Positions 17,901-25,907 of a stretch of 42,098 bases of DNA are shown in pieces. The position numbers and the translations under genes are program-made. Source of the stretch: Bacillus sp. 522_BSPC (GTDB lineage Bacteria > Bacillota > Bacilli > Bacillales > Cytobacillaceae); assembly GCF_001076885.1 (NCBI RefSeq), contig NZ_JVDT01000036.1, positions 1 through 42,098 on the forward strand, in the 5' to 3' direction. Position 1 is the stretch's first letter. The number at the start of each line of letters is the position of its first letter. The notes under the pieces are model-generated. The model was not told where the DNA came from. It did no database searches and was given only the letters and a program-made list of their open reading frames with translations.

Positions 17901-17973
17901 GAACTATTTACTGTTTGCGAAAGAGGAAATCTCTACCAGTCTATTAAAACAAGTAAGAAGAATTGCATTTTAA
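14902..17973 (+). CDS. GNAT N-acetyltransferase fused to a large beta-rich region
   Basis: A protein of 1,023 codons. Residues 10-150 are a GNAT domain with the acetyl-CoA motif LNVRPDYHGKKIGKKLL (about 87-103) and the C-terminal AGNLKAVPLYKRCGF. The remaining 870 residues are not recognised by eye. They look like several Ig-like beta domains (about 190-430), then a larger domain with carbohydrate-enzyme flavour around residue 817 (SWWNPWCGG) and many aromatic residues. No signal peptide is present, so it acts in the cytoplasm. The GTG start is coupled to a 21-codon micro-ORF. An amidohydrolase follows after 17 bases. Acyl transfer to a small amine or sugar is plausible but the substrate is unknown. 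Confidence 0.75.
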   Translation: MEKMQDETQTIKIVSYHDGLAKSVADMWTKSKESWGGSGKTEEQVLEQQQSSDNLDTFLAVLGEEVVGYCGFSVYKEDVGALYVPLLNVRPDYHGKKIGKKLLLHALNMAIDKKWPRLDLYTWAGNLKAVPLYKRCGFFWEDNDKNTHLMNFIPTVRNNELINHYLKDMDWYDDLKRNLEIRPDGEIVHGFTHYEYVWQKERESVVVKFEKTGRGISYIETKDFQLELIMENHECIEEIEQQVSLKIKNKGANPISLQARADNDGRISCSFSNTFTVKEKEELIVPFPFVVKVGEEPVEGKTFPSLKVDLSINELETSLQLGILPKSPISIETKEIDAILAKGMNTYLDLELQNNLNKDISANLMIPMNKHIQFDGEKYSFTLAKKEKKWIRIPVEVKSCGCFKEYFQCEMMGNDNKLLSIQKEITLALKGIGEQFVVENDKSWKVYNGPHQLSISKVDHTTEIADTDFTLFAPAIGKPFSSELSKLKPYLVNTDKAGNSIAIKLFFKSSDFPGMEIILTNELFAEGLIKRLVTINNNNLVEKEISLQETFYDSWHNLFLPLKGEVVSFCELNTVLPFEIASKDITGNWYFSTPTVFPFGVAWDKDARIKMDNWKMHIESTHFLQSNESVDFPPICINIGAYRKWQEWQLAAEGMKDEHKRKVVKELIIEYNDGNMIWDKDEDVKVSLKNFRNQPIIGDATFRINHNKVDCVQINTEQSEVYRVNHQNAIQLGLNKMTTTIASATKDMDTAHLFFVSNQKGITTHLLEEEGLAVYQVSNGVVTFKASPAYYPGVYSLEANGKHWLEHSFPKPIAKSWWNPWCGGIKNGPPELNVFSLLKEHTICEFTSLKDIHHNVWSGIKLETTINHHQKWKGLKYVQYYVTMPGIPLVITFVEIMNDAGKRMAEEDWHTNLFMACNEEEKCVLHIMSDSVANKRFIVADEEQEANVKDNYYLSLGEDKFYFITSEDAKDAEYYSNKDAIQLISFDKCKRKTNRLYTEPNYLLFAKEEISTSLLKQVRRIAF

Positions 17974-17990
17974 GAAAGGGAATATTTTTA

Positions 17991-18851
17991 ATGAAAATAA
18001 TTGATGCACATATTCATTATTCGAATATAGACACATTCAAAGATACTGCAAAAAATCTTTCCTTAGTTGATTATAGCTTTGAAGGAGTTAAAGAGGAGAT
18101 GGAGAAGGCAAAGGTTGTCCTTGCAATTGGAATGGGCGTTACAGAAACTCCTGAAATGGGTTTTCCTGATTACCATGCGCAAACGCCGATGGGACTTGAT
18201 TTAAGTGCAACTCTTCCTGAAAATATAGTCTACTGTGCTGGCATAAATCCATATGATATGGATATGTCAGCAATTCAACGTTTGGAACAAGAGATTCAAA
18301 AGCCGAATGTTGTCGGAATGAAAATCTATTTAGGCTATTATCCATTTTATGCTTATGATGATGTTTATGAACCAGTTTACAAGCTTGCAGAAAAGTATCA
18401 TCTTCCTGTCGTTTTTCACACAGGAGATACGTATTCTGAAAGAGGATTATTAAAATATAGTCATCCTCTTGCAATTGATGAAGTGGCAGTAAAACATCGT
18501 AAGGTGAATTTTATGATGGCTCATTTCGGTGATCCATGGACGTTAACTGGTGCTGAGATTATTTACAAGAATTCGAATGTATATGCAGACCTATCTGGTT
18601 TAATTGTTGGAACAAAAAAAGAATTGGAAGAAGCACATGAAGGAATATTTCTTGACCATTTGCGTCATGCATTAGTCTTTTCCCATTCCTATGATAAATT
18701 GCTTTTTGGCACAGATTGGCCATTAGCGCCATTTGGTCCTTATATTGAATTTATTAAAAAACTTATACCAGAGACCTTTCATAAAGATGTATTTTATCGG
18801 ACAGCCTTGAAAGTTTTTCCGAAAATTAAACCGTTTTTAAAGGATGAATAA
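17991..18851 (+). CDS. amidohydrolase family metal-dependent hydrolase
   Basis: A 286-aa TIM-barrel hydrolase of the Amidohydro_2 type. Metal ligands are visible in order: His7-Ile-His9 (IDAHIHY), a His near residue 143 (VVFHTGD), a His near 178 (MMAHFGDPW) and an Asp near 242 (FGTDWP). Family members cleave amide, ester or C-C bonds, including decarboxylations; the substrate here is not evident. AAGAAAGGGAATATTTTT precedes the ATG, 17 bases after the GNAT stop, so it belongs to the same operon. A 12-bp terminator stem follows. The pair suggests addition and removal of an acyl group or sequential steps of one small pathway. Confidence 0.85.
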   Translation: MKIIDAHIHYSNIDTFKDTAKNLSLVDYSFEGVKEEMEKAKVVLAIGMGVTETPEMGFPDYHAQTPMGLDLSATLPENIVYCAGINPYDMDMSAIQRLEQEIQKPNVVGMKIYLGYYPFYAYDDVYEPVYKLAEKYHLPVVFHTGDTYSERGLLKYSHPLAIDEVAVKHRKVNFMMAHFGDPWTLTGAEIIYKNSNVYADLSGLIVGTKKELEEAHEGIFLDHLRHALVFSHSYDKLLFGTDWPLAPFGPYIEFIKKLIPETFHKDVFYRTALKVFPKIKPFLKDE

Positions 18852-18874
18852 AAATATCATACAAAAAAGAAAGC

Positions 18875-18912
18875 AGGAGGAGAATGGATAAAACATTCTT
18901 CTCCTATTTTTT
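18875..18912 (+). terminator. terminator of the GNAT-amidohydrolase operon
   Basis: AGGAGGAGAATG (18875-18886) pairs with CATTCTTCTCCT (18894-18905), 12 bp with one G-U, 7-base loop, then ATTTTTTG. Confidence 0.85.
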
Positions 18913-18958
18913 GTTTAGAACAAGTGATATTCTTTCTTATTCGAATAACTGCGTTTCA

Positions 18959-18967
18959 TGATACAAT
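18959..18967 (+). promoter_or_regulatory. possible extended -10 promoter of ypgQ
   Basis: TGATACAAT forms an extended -10 element (TG, one base, TACAAT) about 35 bases before the GTG start. No good -35 hexamer is seen. Confidence 0.4.
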
Positions 18968-19002
18968 AAGTTAAATAGAAGCATAGCTGGATGTGAGAAT
19001 AA

Positions 19003-19659
19003 GTGGATATTATATACCAAGTAGAAAATTTGGTGAAAATTGAGATGGAAAAAGATACGAGTGGACATGATTGGTATCATGTCGATAGAGTTCGAAAAAT
19101 GGCTTTATTCCTTTCGAAAAAAGAGGGAATAGGCTATTCGATTATTATCGAGCTCGCGGCATTATTACATGATATTTCAGATGAAAAATTGAATAAATCA
19201 AAAGAAGAGGGGCAAAGGAAATTAGCGTCTATACTTGATACTATTCCGGTAGATAATCAAGATAAAGAGGTTATTTTATCCATTATTTCTTCTGTCGGCT
19301 TTAAAGGCGGAAACGGAATACCTCCAAGTAGCATAGAGGCGAAAATAGTCCAAGATGCAGATCGTTTAGATGCGATTGGGGCCTTGGGAATCGCGAGAAC
19401 TTTTGCTTTTGGTGGAAGCACTGGAAGTCCTATATATGATCCCGCTTTACCAATAAGAGATAAGATGACGGAAGAAGAATATCGGAAGCATAATTCTTCC
19501 TCTATTCATCATTTCTATGAGAAGCTATTAAAAATAAGAGATTTATTACATACAGATAGTGCCAGAGAAATGGCAGAAGCAAGGCATCTGTTTATGGAAA
19601 CCTTTTTACAAGAATTTTATAAAGAATGGAATGTACAGGATGAAGAGTATTTTAATTGA
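19003..19659 (+). CDS. ypgQ: HD-domain phosphohydrolase (YpgQ-like)
   Basis: A 218-aa metal-dependent hydrolase. The HD signature is complete: His26 (DWYHVDRV), His56-Asp57 (LLHDISD) and Asp120 (QDADRLDAIGA). B. subtilis YpgQ is a family member; I recall nucleotide pyrophosphohydrolase activity for it with Mn, which would suggest nucleotide-pool cleaning. The start is a GTG at 19003 with a modest GGATGTGAGA site. Its last 20 bases overlap the ABC-F gene in another frame, so both are expressed together. In B. subtilis ypgQ also lies near ypgR and bsaA, supporting the assignment. Confidence 0.85.
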   Translation: MDIIYQVENLVKIEMEKDTSGHDWYHVDRVRKMALFLSKKEGIGYSIIIELAALLHDISDEKLNKSKEEGQRKLASILDTIPVDNQDKEVILSIISSVGFKGGNGIPPSSIEAKIVQDADRLDAIGALGIARTFAFGGSTGSPIYDPALPIRDKMTEEEYRKHNSSSIHHFYEKLLKIRDLLHTDSAREMAEARHLFMETFLQEFYKEWNVQDEEYFN

Positions 19660-21526
19660 AAATGTAACAAAAACATATGGAGAGAAAAAACTATTTGAAA
19701 ATATATCTTTTTCGATAAGTGAAAAAGAACGAGTCGGTTTAATCGGGATAAACGGTACAGGAAAATCATCTTTATTAAAAATAGTGGCTGGAATGGATAT
19801 TGCTGATAAAGGAGAGATAACTGCACCGAAAGATTATCAGATTGCCTATTCTGCACAAAGTCCTGAATTAAACCCTGAGCTTAGTGTCTTGAATCAAGTA
19901 TATGCTGGTGATGCACCTGTATTAACGCTTATAAAAGAGTATGAAGCCCTGTTGATCCAAATCAACAATGACCCTGAAAATGAGAAATTCCATGAAAAGC
20001 TTTTTGTTCTGCAAAAAAGAATGGATGCTTTAAACGGCTGGGAAGTTCATACAAATGCAAAGACTGTTTTAATGAAATTGGGGATAGAGCATTTTGATAT
20101 AAAAATCGGCGAATTATCCGGAGGACAAAAAAAACGTGTTGCGTTGGCACAAGTCCTCATCCAAGAGCCAGATTTACTTATTTTAGATGAACCAACAAAT
20201 CATCTCGATTTTGAGGCTGTGAAATGGCTGGAGGATTATTTAAGTCGATATACCGGCGCCCTTTTACTAGTAACACATGATCGTTACTTCTTGGATCGTG
20301 TAACGAACAGAATGTTTGAACTGGACGGAGGGAATCTTTATAGCTATAAAGGGAACTATGGAGATTTCTTGCAGGCTAAAGCTATTCGCGAGGAAAATGA
20401 AGCGGCGACGATTGAAAAACAAAAGAATTTATTTAGAAGAGAATTGGAATGGATTAGAAGAGGAGCAAAGGCTCGTTCCACAAAACAGAAAGCAAGAATT
20501 CAACGTTTTGATACTTTGGACGATAAGCTAGCGAATGTTAAAGGAAAAGATAAATTAGATATTTCGCTTAAAGGGAGCAGATTAGGAAAACAAGTATTTG
20601 AATTGGTTGATGCTAGCAAGCGTTTTGAGGATAAAATCATTTTAGATCACTTTAATTTACTTGTGAAACCTGGAGATAGATATGGGATAATCGGTAAAAA
20701 CGGAACAGGAAAATCGACGTTCCTAAATATTTTGGCGGGCAATTTATCTCTTGATGCTGGTGAAAGAATTATTGGTCAGACTGTAAAGGTTGCATATTAT
20801 ACACAAGAAAACGAAGATATGGATACTTCCAAGAGAATGATTGAATATTTAAAAGAAACTGCAGAAGTAATAGAGGCTTCAGATGGAAAAGTCATTACAG
20901 CTGCTCAAATGCTAGAAAGATTTCTATTTCCCCTTCATACACATGGGACCATTATTGGAAAACTTTCTGGTGGAGAAAGAAGACGGCTTTATCTATTGAA
21001 AATTTTAATGGGAGAACCAAATGTACTATTATTAGACGAGCCAACCAATGATTTAGACACACAAACATTAATGGTTCTAGAAGATTATTTAGGCGACTTT
21101 AATGGTGTCGTTATTACCGTATCTCATGATCGCTATTTTCTAGATAAAGTAGCTGAACAGCTATTAATATTAAAAGGAAATGGTGTAACGGACACATATT
21201 ATGGCAACTACAGTGAATATTTAGAGGTTGAGCGAAAAGAAGAACAACAAACAAAAGAAAAATTCGACACACCGAATGTCAAGAAAGAGCCAAAAGCGAA
21301 AAAAGTAAAACTTAGCTATAATGAACAAAGAGAATGGGAAACAATAGATGAAGATATTGAAAAGGTAGAAGAAAGACTAGCAAACATTGAAACAGACTTA
21401 GCCGAGACAGGCAGTGATTTCGAAAAAGCTGCTGAATTAATGAAAGAGCAAGAACAATTAAATGAGAAATTAGAATATCTTATAGAACGATGGAGCTACT
21501 TATCGGAAATAGCGGATAAGTCGTAA
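19640..21526 (+). CDS. ABC-F family ATPase (YfmR/Uup-like)
   Basis: A 628-aa cytosolic protein with two ABC ATPase domains and no membrane region, the layout of ABC-F translation factors. Domain 1 has Walker A GINGTGKSS (about 36-44), signature LSGGQKKR and LDEPTNHLD. Domain 2 has GKNGTGKST, LSGGERRR and LDEPTNDLD. A linker rich in Arg and Lys (RRGAKARSTKQKARIQRF) joins them. The C-terminal 90 residues form a coiled coil, as in Uup/YfmR. Such factors act in the ribosomal E site; YfmR is linked to relief of stalled ribosomes. The ATG at 19640 matches the MKSILIENVTKTYG start; the longer frame to 19559 lies inside ypgQ. Confidence 0.9.
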   Translation: MKSILIENVTKTYGEKKLFENISFSISEKERVGLIGINGTGKSSLLKIVAGMDIADKGEITAPKDYQIAYSAQSPELNPELSVLNQVYAGDAPVLTLIKEYEALLIQINNDPENEKFHEKLFVLQKRMDALNGWEVHTNAKTVLMKLGIEHFDIKIGELSGGQKKRVALAQVLIQEPDLLILDEPTNHLDFEAVKWLEDYLSRYTGALLLVTHDRYFLDRVTNRMFELDGGNLYSYKGNYGDFLQAKAIREENEAATIEKQKNLFRRELEWIRRGAKARSTKQKARIQRFDTLDDKLANVKGKDKLDISLKGSRLGKQVFELVDASKRFEDKIILDHFNLLVKPGDRYGIIGKNGTGKSTFLNILAGNLSLDAGERIIGQTVKVAYYTQENEDMDTSKRMIEYLKETAEVIEASDGKVITAAQMLERFLFPLHTHGTIIGKLSGGERRRLYLLKILMGEPNVLLLDEPTNDLDTQTLMVLEDYLGDFNGVVITVSHDRYFLDKVAEQLLILKGNGVTDTYYGNYSEYLEVERKEEQQTKEKFDTPNVKKEPKAKKVKLSYNEQREWETIDEDIEKVEERLANIETDLAETGSDFEKAAELMKEQEQLNEKLEYLIERWSYLSEIADKS

Positions 21527-21730
21527 CAACAGGAAAAATGTCTTGGAAAGAGTCGTAAAGAGTGGAATTTATGAACAAATGACCTAGCTGTATGCAGGTG
21601 AAAGAAGAATGTTTATTCAGGCCGAGGATGTACTATTTTTGAAAATAACGATAAAAATCCGAAAGCTATTTCTTTTTTGAAAAGGAAAAAAGCATGATAA
21701 TATAAAGGATGTAAGAAGGGGGAATGGAAT

Positions 21731-22852
21731 GTGAGGATTATTTCTATTGAACCAACACCAAGTCCAAATACAATGAAGATTAATTTAGACCAAGAGTTGC
21801 CAATGGGAAAAAGCAATAATTATAAGGCTGAAACAGTAGAAGATGCACCGGAATTAATTCGAAATATCCTTTCCATTGAAGGGATAAAAGGGGTCTATCA
21901 TGTAGCTGATTTTTTAGCAGTTGAAAGAAATGCTCGCTATGATTGGAAGGAATTGCTTTCAAAAGTGCGCAATGTCTTTGGTGAGGATGAAGTAACCCAG
22001 AATCCACAGGAGCTAAATGAGCATTACGGAGAAATTAAGGTCCAAGTTCAAATGTATAAGGGCATACCAATGCAAATTAAATTATCGGATGGTAATGAAG
22101 AAAAGAGATTTGGCTTGCCTCAATCGTTTATTCAAGCCGTTTCAGCAGTGCGTACGCCTGAAGATAATGTTGTGATGACAAGAAAATGGAAAGATTCTGG
22201 TGTGCGATATGGCGAGTTTGAAGAAATTGGTAATGTTATGGTGGAAGAACTCGTTGCTGCATATCCACAAGAAAGATTGAATACAATCATCGAATATGCT
22301 ATAAATCCTCAAACGGAAGTAAGTGGAAATGCTGCCAGAGTAAAAACAAAGCTTACTTTTGCCGATTTAGAGGATCCTGATTGGAAAGTAAGATATCAAA
22401 AGCTTGAACAAAGTGAAGATCCAACAGTTGCCGATATTCCTGTTTTAACAAAGGCGCTTGATGATGAAAAACCATCGATTCGCAGACTTGCAACTGTATA
22501 TCTTGGAATGATTGAAGATCCCGCTGTTCTACCTTCCTTGTATAAGGCGTTGAAGGACAAAACAGTTACTGTCAGACGTACTGCAGGTGATTGTTTATCA
22601 GACTTAGGATTCCCTGAAGCAATGGAAGAAATGATGGAGGCATTGTCAGACAAGAGCAAGATAGTTCGTTGGAGAGCAGCTATGTTTCTATATGAAGTTG
22701 GTGACGAAAGAGCACTTCCAGCATTGAAAGCTCATGAAGATGATCTAGAATTTGAAGTTAGCCTGCAAATAAAATTAGCAATTGAACGAATCGAACTAGG
22801 TGAGGAAGCAAAAGGATCGGTTTGGAAACAAATGACAGAGGCGCGGAAATAA
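21731..22852 (+). CDS. ypgR: conserved virulence factor C family protein (YpgR-like)
   Basis: A 373-aa protein with two parts. Residues 1-90 resemble the N-terminal domain of Nfu iron-sulfur scaffold proteins (IEPTPSPNTMKINLDQELP and GIKGVYHVADFLAVERNA). Residues 215-360 contain HEAT-type repeats (DDEKPSIRRLATVYLGMI, DKTVTVRRTAGDCLSDLG, DKSKIVRWRAAMFLYEVG). This is the CvfC/YpgR architecture; S. aureus CvfC affects virulence but its biochemistry is unknown. No catalytic cysteines of Nfu are present. The start is GTG at 21731 with AAGGGGGAATGG upstream. The 204 bases before it show no strong terminator. Confidence 0.85.
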   Translation: MRIISIEPTPSPNTMKINLDQELPMGKSNNYKAETVEDAPELIRNILSIEGIKGVYHVADFLAVERNARYDWKELLSKVRNVFGEDEVTQNPQELNEHYGEIKVQVQMYKGIPMQIKLSDGNEEKRFGLPQSFIQAVSAVRTPEDNVVMTRKWKDSGVRYGEFEEIGNVMVEELVAAYPQERLNTIIEYAINPQTEVSGNAARVKTKLTFADLEDPDWKVRYQKLEQSEDPTVADIPVLTKALDDEKPSIRRLATVYLGMIEDPAVLPSLYKALKDKTVTVRRTAGDCLSDLGFPEAMEEMMEALSDKSKIVRWRAAMFLYEVGDERALPALKAHEDDLEFEVSLQIKLAIERIELGEEAKGSVWKQMTEARK

Positions 22853-22949
22853 CGCTGTTAGTAATGCTAATGCTTTTTTGATTGCAGGAAGAGTATTTCT
22901 AATGTATATTTATGGGATATAAAACATAGAGGAATTGGAGGAATTAATT

Positions 22950-23384
22950 ATGTCAATGGCATATGATGAATACATGAAACAAGTAGTAAAGCCAATGAGA
23001 GCAGAACTAACACAAGCAGGTTTTGAAGAGTTATTAACAGAAGAAGCAGTGGAGCAATTTATAGAAACAAATAAAGGGACTTCCTTAGTAGTAGTAAATT
23101 CAGTTTGTGGATGTGCAGCAGGATTAGCAAGACCAGCTGTTACACAAGCAGTACTTGCTTCAGAAAAGAAACCAGATCATTTAGTTACCGTATTTGCTGG
23201 GCAAGATAAAGAGGCTACAGCAAAAATGCGCGAATACTTCGGCGATATTGAGCCATCCTCTCCATCTATGGCACTTGTTAAAGACAATAAAGTCGTTCAC
23301 TTTATTCACCGTTACGATATTGAAGGAAATTCCATGGAAGCAATTATGGAAAATCTAGTATCAGCTTTTGAACAATATTGCTAA
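22950..23384 (+). CDS. brxA: bacilliredoxin BrxA (YphP)
   Basis: A 144-aa thioredoxin-fold protein that removes bacillithiol from S-bacillithiolated proteins. The active site is Cys53-Gly-Cys55 (NSVCGCAAG), the CGC motif specific to BrxA/BrxB. Length equals B. subtilis YphP. The ATG at 22950 has TTGGAGGAATTAATT upstream; a TTG 15 bases earlier is part of that ribosome site and is discarded. It implies that the organism makes bacillithiol. With the thiol peroxidase 9 kb away it forms part of the oxidative defence set. A strong terminator follows. Confidence 0.95.
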   Translation: MSMAYDEYMKQVVKPMRAELTQAGFEELLTEEAVEQFIETNKGTSLVVVNSVCGCAAGLARPAVTQAVLASEKKPDHLVTVFAGQDKEATAKMREYFGDIEPSSPSMALVKDNKVVHFIHRYDIEGNSMEAIMENLVSAFEQYC

Positions 23385-23395
23385 ACAAAGAATGA

Positions 23396-23448
23396 TTCAT
23401 GAGAGAGGCGGGCTTGCCACTTTCTCTCATGAACCTTCTTTTTTTTTA
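23396..23448 (+). terminator. terminator of brxA
   Basis: TTCATGAGAGA (23396-23406) pairs perfectly with TCTCTCATGAA (23423-23433), 11 bp, followed by CCTTCTTTTTTTT. The remaining 230 bases to 23682 contain one more hairpin (CCTCTCTT near 23520 with AAGAGAGG) but no supported gene. Confidence 0.85.
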
Positions 23449-23682
23449 TCATGTTACCATCCTTCAATAAACAGGATTAAACACTCTTTATTGTCCTTAT
23501 TTAAACTTCAATATGATTCTCCTCTCTTGCTTATCCTGCATTTGAGAAAAGAGAGGGGGGAAATCCAATGTTCCTAACCATCCGAATGGTTCCACTAACA
23601 TTCTAAGAGTATAAGGAATCCCTCTTTAGATGGAAGTTTTCCTTTATTAGAAAAATAAAAGTATGATAAATAGGAGAACAAC

Positions 23683-24459
23683 ATGATTATAACTACTGCA
23701 GGTAGAACGAATAAGGAAATGGAAATTCTCGCAAATAAAATTGCCGAAAAATTTCAATGTAAATTCGTAGAACGAAAGAAGGCTTCAATTGATTACCTTA
23801 AAGCGTATTATATGATGGATATATTAATCATCGGCAAAAATCGTTTTGAATATTATCCATTAAATACAGCACAACCATTCTTTTTTCATCCGAATTCGGC
23901 GGTATTCCGGATCAAAAGACTTATCAATCAAGAACATGATCCCTTTATCCAAGCAACTAATTTATCGAAAGGGATGTCCTTTTTAGATTGTACGTTAGGA
24001 CTTGCTTCAGATAGCATTGTTGCTAGTTATGCCGTTGGAAGCAATGGGTATGTAGAGGGATTGGAAGTGAATGAGATAATCGCTTTCCTTGTAAAAACTG
24101 GTTTAAAGGAATGGAAGACAAGTCATTCGACAATCGATAATGCGATGCGTAGAGTCAAAGTTAAGCATGTTAACGCATTAGAGGAGCTTATCAAAAAAGA
24201 AGAAAATAGTATGGATTGTGTTTATTTGGATCCTATGTTCGAAGAAGAAATTTCTTCTGATGGTATCCATTCATTAAAAAAGCTAGCATATTATGAAGAA
24301 TTGACAGAAGAAATTATCAATCATGCAAAGCGGGTTGCAAAACAAAGGGTCGTTTTGAAAGATCATTTTAAAAGTAGCAGATTTGATCGATTTCAATTTG
24401 AACAGCTAAAACGTAAGTCAGCCAAATTTCACTATGGAATTTGGCTAAAAAAAGAATAA
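23683..24459 (+). CDS. ypiP: class I SAM-dependent methyltransferase (YpiP-like, RsmJ-related)
   Basis: A 258-aa protein. The SAM-binding region is visible as FLDCTLGLASDSIVASY (about residues 104-120, replacing the usual DxGxGxG), an acidic residue after the next strand (GYVEGLEVN), and DCVYLDPMFEE (about 182-192), which resembles the catalytic region of RsmJ-type rRNA methyltransferases. The N-terminal 90 residues are an extra domain. The substrate is not known; rRNA or another nucleic acid is a reasonable guess from the DPMF motif. Position next to yphP/brxA and ypjP matches the order I recall for B. subtilis ypiP. The start ATG has TAGGAGAACAAC upstream. Confidence 0.8.
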   Translation: MIITTAGRTNKEMEILANKIAEKFQCKFVERKKASIDYLKAYYMMDILIIGKNRFEYYPLNTAQPFFFHPNSAVFRIKRLINQEHDPFIQATNLSKGMSFLDCTLGLASDSIVASYAVGSNGYVEGLEVNEIIAFLVKTGLKEWKTSHSTIDNAMRRVKVKHVNALEELIKKEENSMDCVYLDPMFEEEISSDGIHSLKKLAYYEELTEEIINHAKRVAKQRVVLKDHFKSSRFDRFQFEQLKRKSAKFHYGIWLKKE

Positions 24460-24588
24460 TGAAAAAATAATCTATCTATATAGGATAATACTAGATGATT
24501 TGATAAGAAATAATATATACTTAGACTATCAATATTATTTTATTACATTTTATTCTCATCAGGATGAACGGAAAGCGAGGTGTAATAA

Positions 24589-25179
24589 ATGCCTAATTGG
24601 ATTCGTAAAAGCCTGGTTGTATTTGTTTCTATTTTAACTTTTGGCCTTGTGTCTCCATCACCATCCACATTTTTAAATAATAACAGTGATAACGATAAGA
24701 AACCAATTGATGAAAGAGAAATGTCTTTTGCTAGAGAAAGTATAGAAGAGGCTATACTGACAGATAGTAAAGGCATATCAAGAGAAGAGTTTATTAGTGA
24801 TATGCTTAAACGAGCAGAAGAGCAAAGTTACTTAAAATTCGGATCGAAAATCAAACCGGTAATTGAAGATGAATTTCGACTAGTCGTTCTCCCAAATATG
24901 GAAAAAGCAATTAGTGAGGTAACGAGTATTTTTCCGGAAGAGGAGTTAAGCTATTTGAATGTGACTGAGCTTCCATCATCAGGAACAAGTGAGCGGATAT
25001 TTCATATTTCAAGACAAAATGAGGACATTATTCGTTTTCATGTAAGAAGGGATCGACCACCACAGGAAGGGTATTATTTTAACTTCCATTATCATACGTA
25101 TCATGATCAATTCCAAACACATTATACACTTGGGGAAATTTATTGGGATAAAAATACTCCCCCTAAGTGGATGAGTTAG
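24589..25179 (+). CDS. ypjP: YpjP-like exported protein
   Basis: A 196-aa protein with an N-terminal hydrophobic stretch (SLVVFVSILTFGLVSPSPS) that serves as signal peptide or anchor. The rest is soluble and acidic. The C-terminus, YYFNFHYHTYHDQFQTHY-T-GEIYW-K-PPKWMS, is rich in His, Tyr and Trp, characteristic of the YpjP family. No function is known. GAAAGCGAGGTGTAATAA precedes the ATG. In B. subtilis, from memory, ypjP is followed by ypjQ and thyB; here the Ter island occupies that place and ypjQ is not seen. Confidence 0.8.
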   Translation: MPNWIRKSLVVFVSILTFGLVSPSPSTFLNNNSDNDKKPIDEREMSFARESIEEAILTDSKGISREEFISDMLKRAEEQSYLKFGSKIKPVIEDEFRLVVLPNMEKAISEVTSIFPEEELSYLNVTELPSSGTSERIFHISRQNEDIIRFHVRRDRPPQEGYYFNFHYHTYHDQFQTHYTLGEIYWDKNTPPKWMS

Positions 25180-25227
25180 AAGAGTTGGCTTTACTTGTAG
25201 CAATTGTTGCTTGTGAATGAAAGAAGT

Positions 25228-25255
25228 TGAAACTTTTCTTTTCTGATTACGTATA
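25228..25255 (+). promoter_or_regulatory. SigW-type (ECF sigma) promoter of the terD-terC unit
   Basis: TGAAAC (25228-25233), 16-base spacer, CGTATA (25250-25255). This matches the established SigW consensus TGAAAC-N16-CGTA exactly. It lies about 36 bases before the terD ATG. The B. subtilis yce (ter-like) operon is a known member of the SigW and other ECF regulons, which supports the call. Confidence 0.85.
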
Positions 25256-25291
25256 GAAACTATAATGAAAAAATTTGGAGGTAGTTTAGTT

Positions 25292-25873
25292 ATGGCAATT
25301 AGTTTATCTAAAGGACAAAAAGTAGACTTAACAAAAGGAAATCCTGGATTATCAAAAGTGATTATTGGATTAGGCTGGGATGTAAATAAGTATGATGGCG
25401 GAAAAGATTTTGATTTAGATGCCTCTGTATTTTTACTTGGAGAAAATGGAAAAGTAACAAATGATGCTGATTTCGTTTTCTATAATAATCCATCAGGTGG
25501 AAATGGTTCCATCGTTCATTCAGGAGATAATCGTACAGGTGCAGGTGATGGAGATGATGAACAAATCATTGTTGAATTAAAAGAAATTCCTGCTAACATT
25601 CAACGGGTTGCATTTACCATTACTATTCATGATGGAGAAGGAAGAAATCAAAATTTTGGTCAAGTTTCTAATTCTTATGTTCGTATTTTAAACGAGGAAT
25701 CAAATGAAGAGTTAATTCGTTACGATTTAGGCGAGGATTTCTCTATCGAGACAGCATTAGTTGTTGGAGAATTATATCGTCATAATAATGAATGGAAATT
25801 TAGTGCCATTGGAAGTGGATACCAAGGCGGTTTAGCTGCATTAGCTACTGATTTTGGTCTGGAAATTGGCTAA
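25292..25873 (+). CDS. TerD family stress protein, paralogue 1
   Basis: A 193-aa TerD-domain protein. TerD domains bind calcium through acidic loops; here the loops are [11 protein letters not shown] (about 39-49) and [10 protein letters not shown] (about 83-92). The start [20 protein letters not shown] and the C-terminal [18 protein letters not shown] are classical. Members confer tellurite or general envelope stress tolerance by an unresolved mechanism. I use the ATG at 25292 behind TTTGGAGGTAG; a longer frame begins at 25265. It is most like the yceD/yceE members of B. subtilis. A SigW promoter is directly upstream and terC follows 34 bases downstream. Confidence 0.93.
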   Translation: MAISLSKGQKVDLTKGNPGLSKVIIGLGWDVNKYDGGKDFDLDASVFLLGENGKVTNDADFVFYNNPSGGNGSIVHSGDNRTGAGDGDDEQIIVELKEIPANIQRVAFTITIHDGEGRNQNFGQVSNSYVRILNEESNEELIRYDLGEDFSIETALVVGELYRHNNEWKFSAIGSGYQGGLAALATDFGLEIG

Positions 25874-25907
25874 TTTTATCAGCATATTATAGGGGGAAGC
25901 TCTTTTC

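Noticed and set aside
23368-23577. Open frame of 69 codons downstream of brxA
   Set aside because: It starts inside brxA, runs through the terminator hairpin and has no ribosome site.
25874-25907. yybP-ykoY manganese riboswitch before terC
   Set aside because: Only 34 bases separate terD and terC and no riboswitch core is visible there or in the 112 bases before terD.
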